This document shows, piece after piece, positions 5,800-6,246 of a stretch of 6,246 nt of DNA. The stretch is taken from positions 1 to 6,246 of the forward strand of contig CAJTZM010000032.1 of NCBI GenBank assembly GCA_910583935.1. Reading direction: 5' to 3'. A model generated the notes under the pieces. The model saw only the letters and a list, made by a program, of their open reading frames with translations. It had not been told where the DNA came from and ran no database searches. The first letter of the stretch is position 1; every line of letters begins with the position of its first letter. The position numbers were made by a program, and so were the translations under genes. The stretch is from an uncultured Oscillospiraceae bacterium. Lineage in GTDB: Bacteria; Bacillota; Clostridia; Oscillospirales; Ruminococcaceae.

Positions 5800-5817
5800 T
5801 TACAACCTGCGTTGTAA
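5800..5817 (+). promoter_or_regulatory. inverted repeat upstream of the solute-binding protein promoter, possible operator
   Basis: TTACAAC (5800-5806) and GTTGTAA (5811-5817) form a perfect 7-bp dyad with a 4-nt centre (CTGC). It ends 20 nt before the -35 box of the promoter at 5838. No T-run follows, so it is not a terminator. Its position fits a binding site for an activator or repressor of the downstream transport gene. No regulator gene is visible to pair with it. Confidence 0.4.
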
Positions 5818-5837
5818 ACTACACGTCCTGATTTTGG

Positions 5838-5866
5838 TTGAAATCTGACGCGAGGAGTGCTATAAT
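5838..5866 (+). promoter_or_regulatory. sigma-A promoter of the solute-binding protein gene
   Basis: TTGAAA (5838-5843) and TATAAT (5861-5866) are separated by 17 nt. Transcription would start near 5873, giving a leader of about 25 nt that contains the RBS at 5880-5888. Confidence 0.8.
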
Positions 5867-5896
5867 GTTTCCGCGATTGAAGGAGGAGAGGAAACT

Positions 5897-6246
5897 ATGG
5901 GAAAACGGATTTTTCTCGCGGCGCTATCCGCCTGTTTTATGTTTCTGCTGGCCGCCTGCCAGGGTCGAGAGCCGCTTCCAAATGATGGCCCGCCCCCAAA
6001 GGAGACCGTCGCGCTGACCGTATGGGGCGCAGAGGAGGACGAGGCCCTGCTGGAGCAGATGTTCGCCTCATTCCAGGCTCATTACGCCGGACAGGCCGAC
6101 TTCCAGATCACCTATCAGGCTCAGAGTGAGTCGAACTGCAAGGATGCGCTGCTGGGCGATCTGGAAGGTGGAGCGGACGTATTCGCTTTCGCCGACGATC
6201 AAGTGGCGGCGCTGGCCGCTGCCGGCGGCCTGGATCCCATCGCGGA
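5897..6246 (+). CDS. extracellular solute-binding lipoprotein, N-terminal part (3' end outside window)
   Basis: ATG at 5897 follows an AAGGAGGAG RBS that starts 17 nt upstream, and the frame stays open to the window end (116 codons). Residues 1-20 form a signal peptide (MGKRIFLAALSACFMFLLAA) with lipobox LAAC, so Cys21 is the lipidated residue. A short Pro-rich linker leads to VALTVWGAEEDEALLEQMF at about 38-56, the first strand and helix typical of family 1 ABC solute-binding proteins (the sugar/oligosaccharide MalE type). The segment ADVFAFADDQVAALAAAGGLDPI at about 93-115 matches the family's (A)DVF.FA.D.....L...G.L.PI pattern. The mature protein should sit outside the membrane and pass a ligand, probably a carbohydrate, to a permease encoded downstream. 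Ligand specificity cannot be told from this part. The gene has its own promoter directly after the mobile-element scar. Confidence 0.85.
   Translation, partial: MGKRIFLAALSACFMFLLAACQGREPLPNDGPPPKETVALTVWGAEEDEALLEQMFASFQAHYAGQADFQITYQAQSESNCKDALLGDLEGGADVFAFADDQVAALAAAGGLDPIA

Noticed and set aside
1..6246. CRISPR array, riboswitch or toxin-antitoxin pair
   Set aside because: No regularly spaced direct repeats, no leader with recognised riboswitch motifs and no small gene pair with suitable motifs were seen on either strand.

Overview
The window looks like chromosomal DNA of a low-to-mid GC Gram-positive gut bacterium of the class Clostridia, probably near the Oscillospiraceae. This is inferred from strong AAGGAGG-type ribosome binding sites, sigma-A promoters with near-consensus boxes, lipoproteins with LxAC lipoboxes, a tRNA with encoded CCA, and the style of the SGNH hydrolase plus DUF4358 lipoprotein pair. 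No rRNA or other strong taxonomic marker is present.

Layout. (a) 1-1091, plus strand: the C-terminal part of an ABC-2 type exporter permease, closed by a hairpin terminator at 1134-1167. (b) 1168-1600: no convincing intact gene, perhaps a decayed minus-strand gene. (c) 1601-4500, minus strand: a four-gene cluster transcribed right to left. In order of transcription it encodes a membrane-anchored SGNH/GDSL hydrolase (4462-3551), a DUF4358-like lipoprotein (3472-2996), a 117-residue four-helix membrane protein (2969-2616) and an EamA/DMT transporter (2598-1678). It ends at a strong terminator at 1601-1632. (d) 4500-4943, plus strand: a consensus promoter, the 5' half of a tRNA-Thr(CGT), an intact tRNA-Thr(CGT) and its terminator. 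(e) 4944-5756: a scar of mobile DNA, with a fragment of a RepA_N replication initiator running in the same frame into a tyrosine recombinase that carries a nonsense codon and a frameshift and has lost its C-terminal catalytic residues. (f) 5757-6246, plus strand: a dyad, a near-consensus promoter, a strong RBS and the start of a lipoprotein solute-binding protein that runs off the window.

How the parts relate. The minus-strand cluster is best read as an envelope-associated operon. SGNH hydrolases with an N-terminal anchor and DUF4358 lipoproteins usually sit beside an MBOAT O-acyltransferase in Clostridia and are thought to act in surface-polymer acylation. No MBOAT gene is visible here; a small unknown membrane protein and a DMT-family carrier follow instead. 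The tRNA-Thr 3' end followed by repA and integrase debris fits an old integration hotspot, where an element entered at the tRNA and was later mostly deleted. The half tRNA next to the intact one may be part of the same history. The two edge genes, an exporter permease and a solute-binding protein, belong to transport systems whose other parts lie outside the window.
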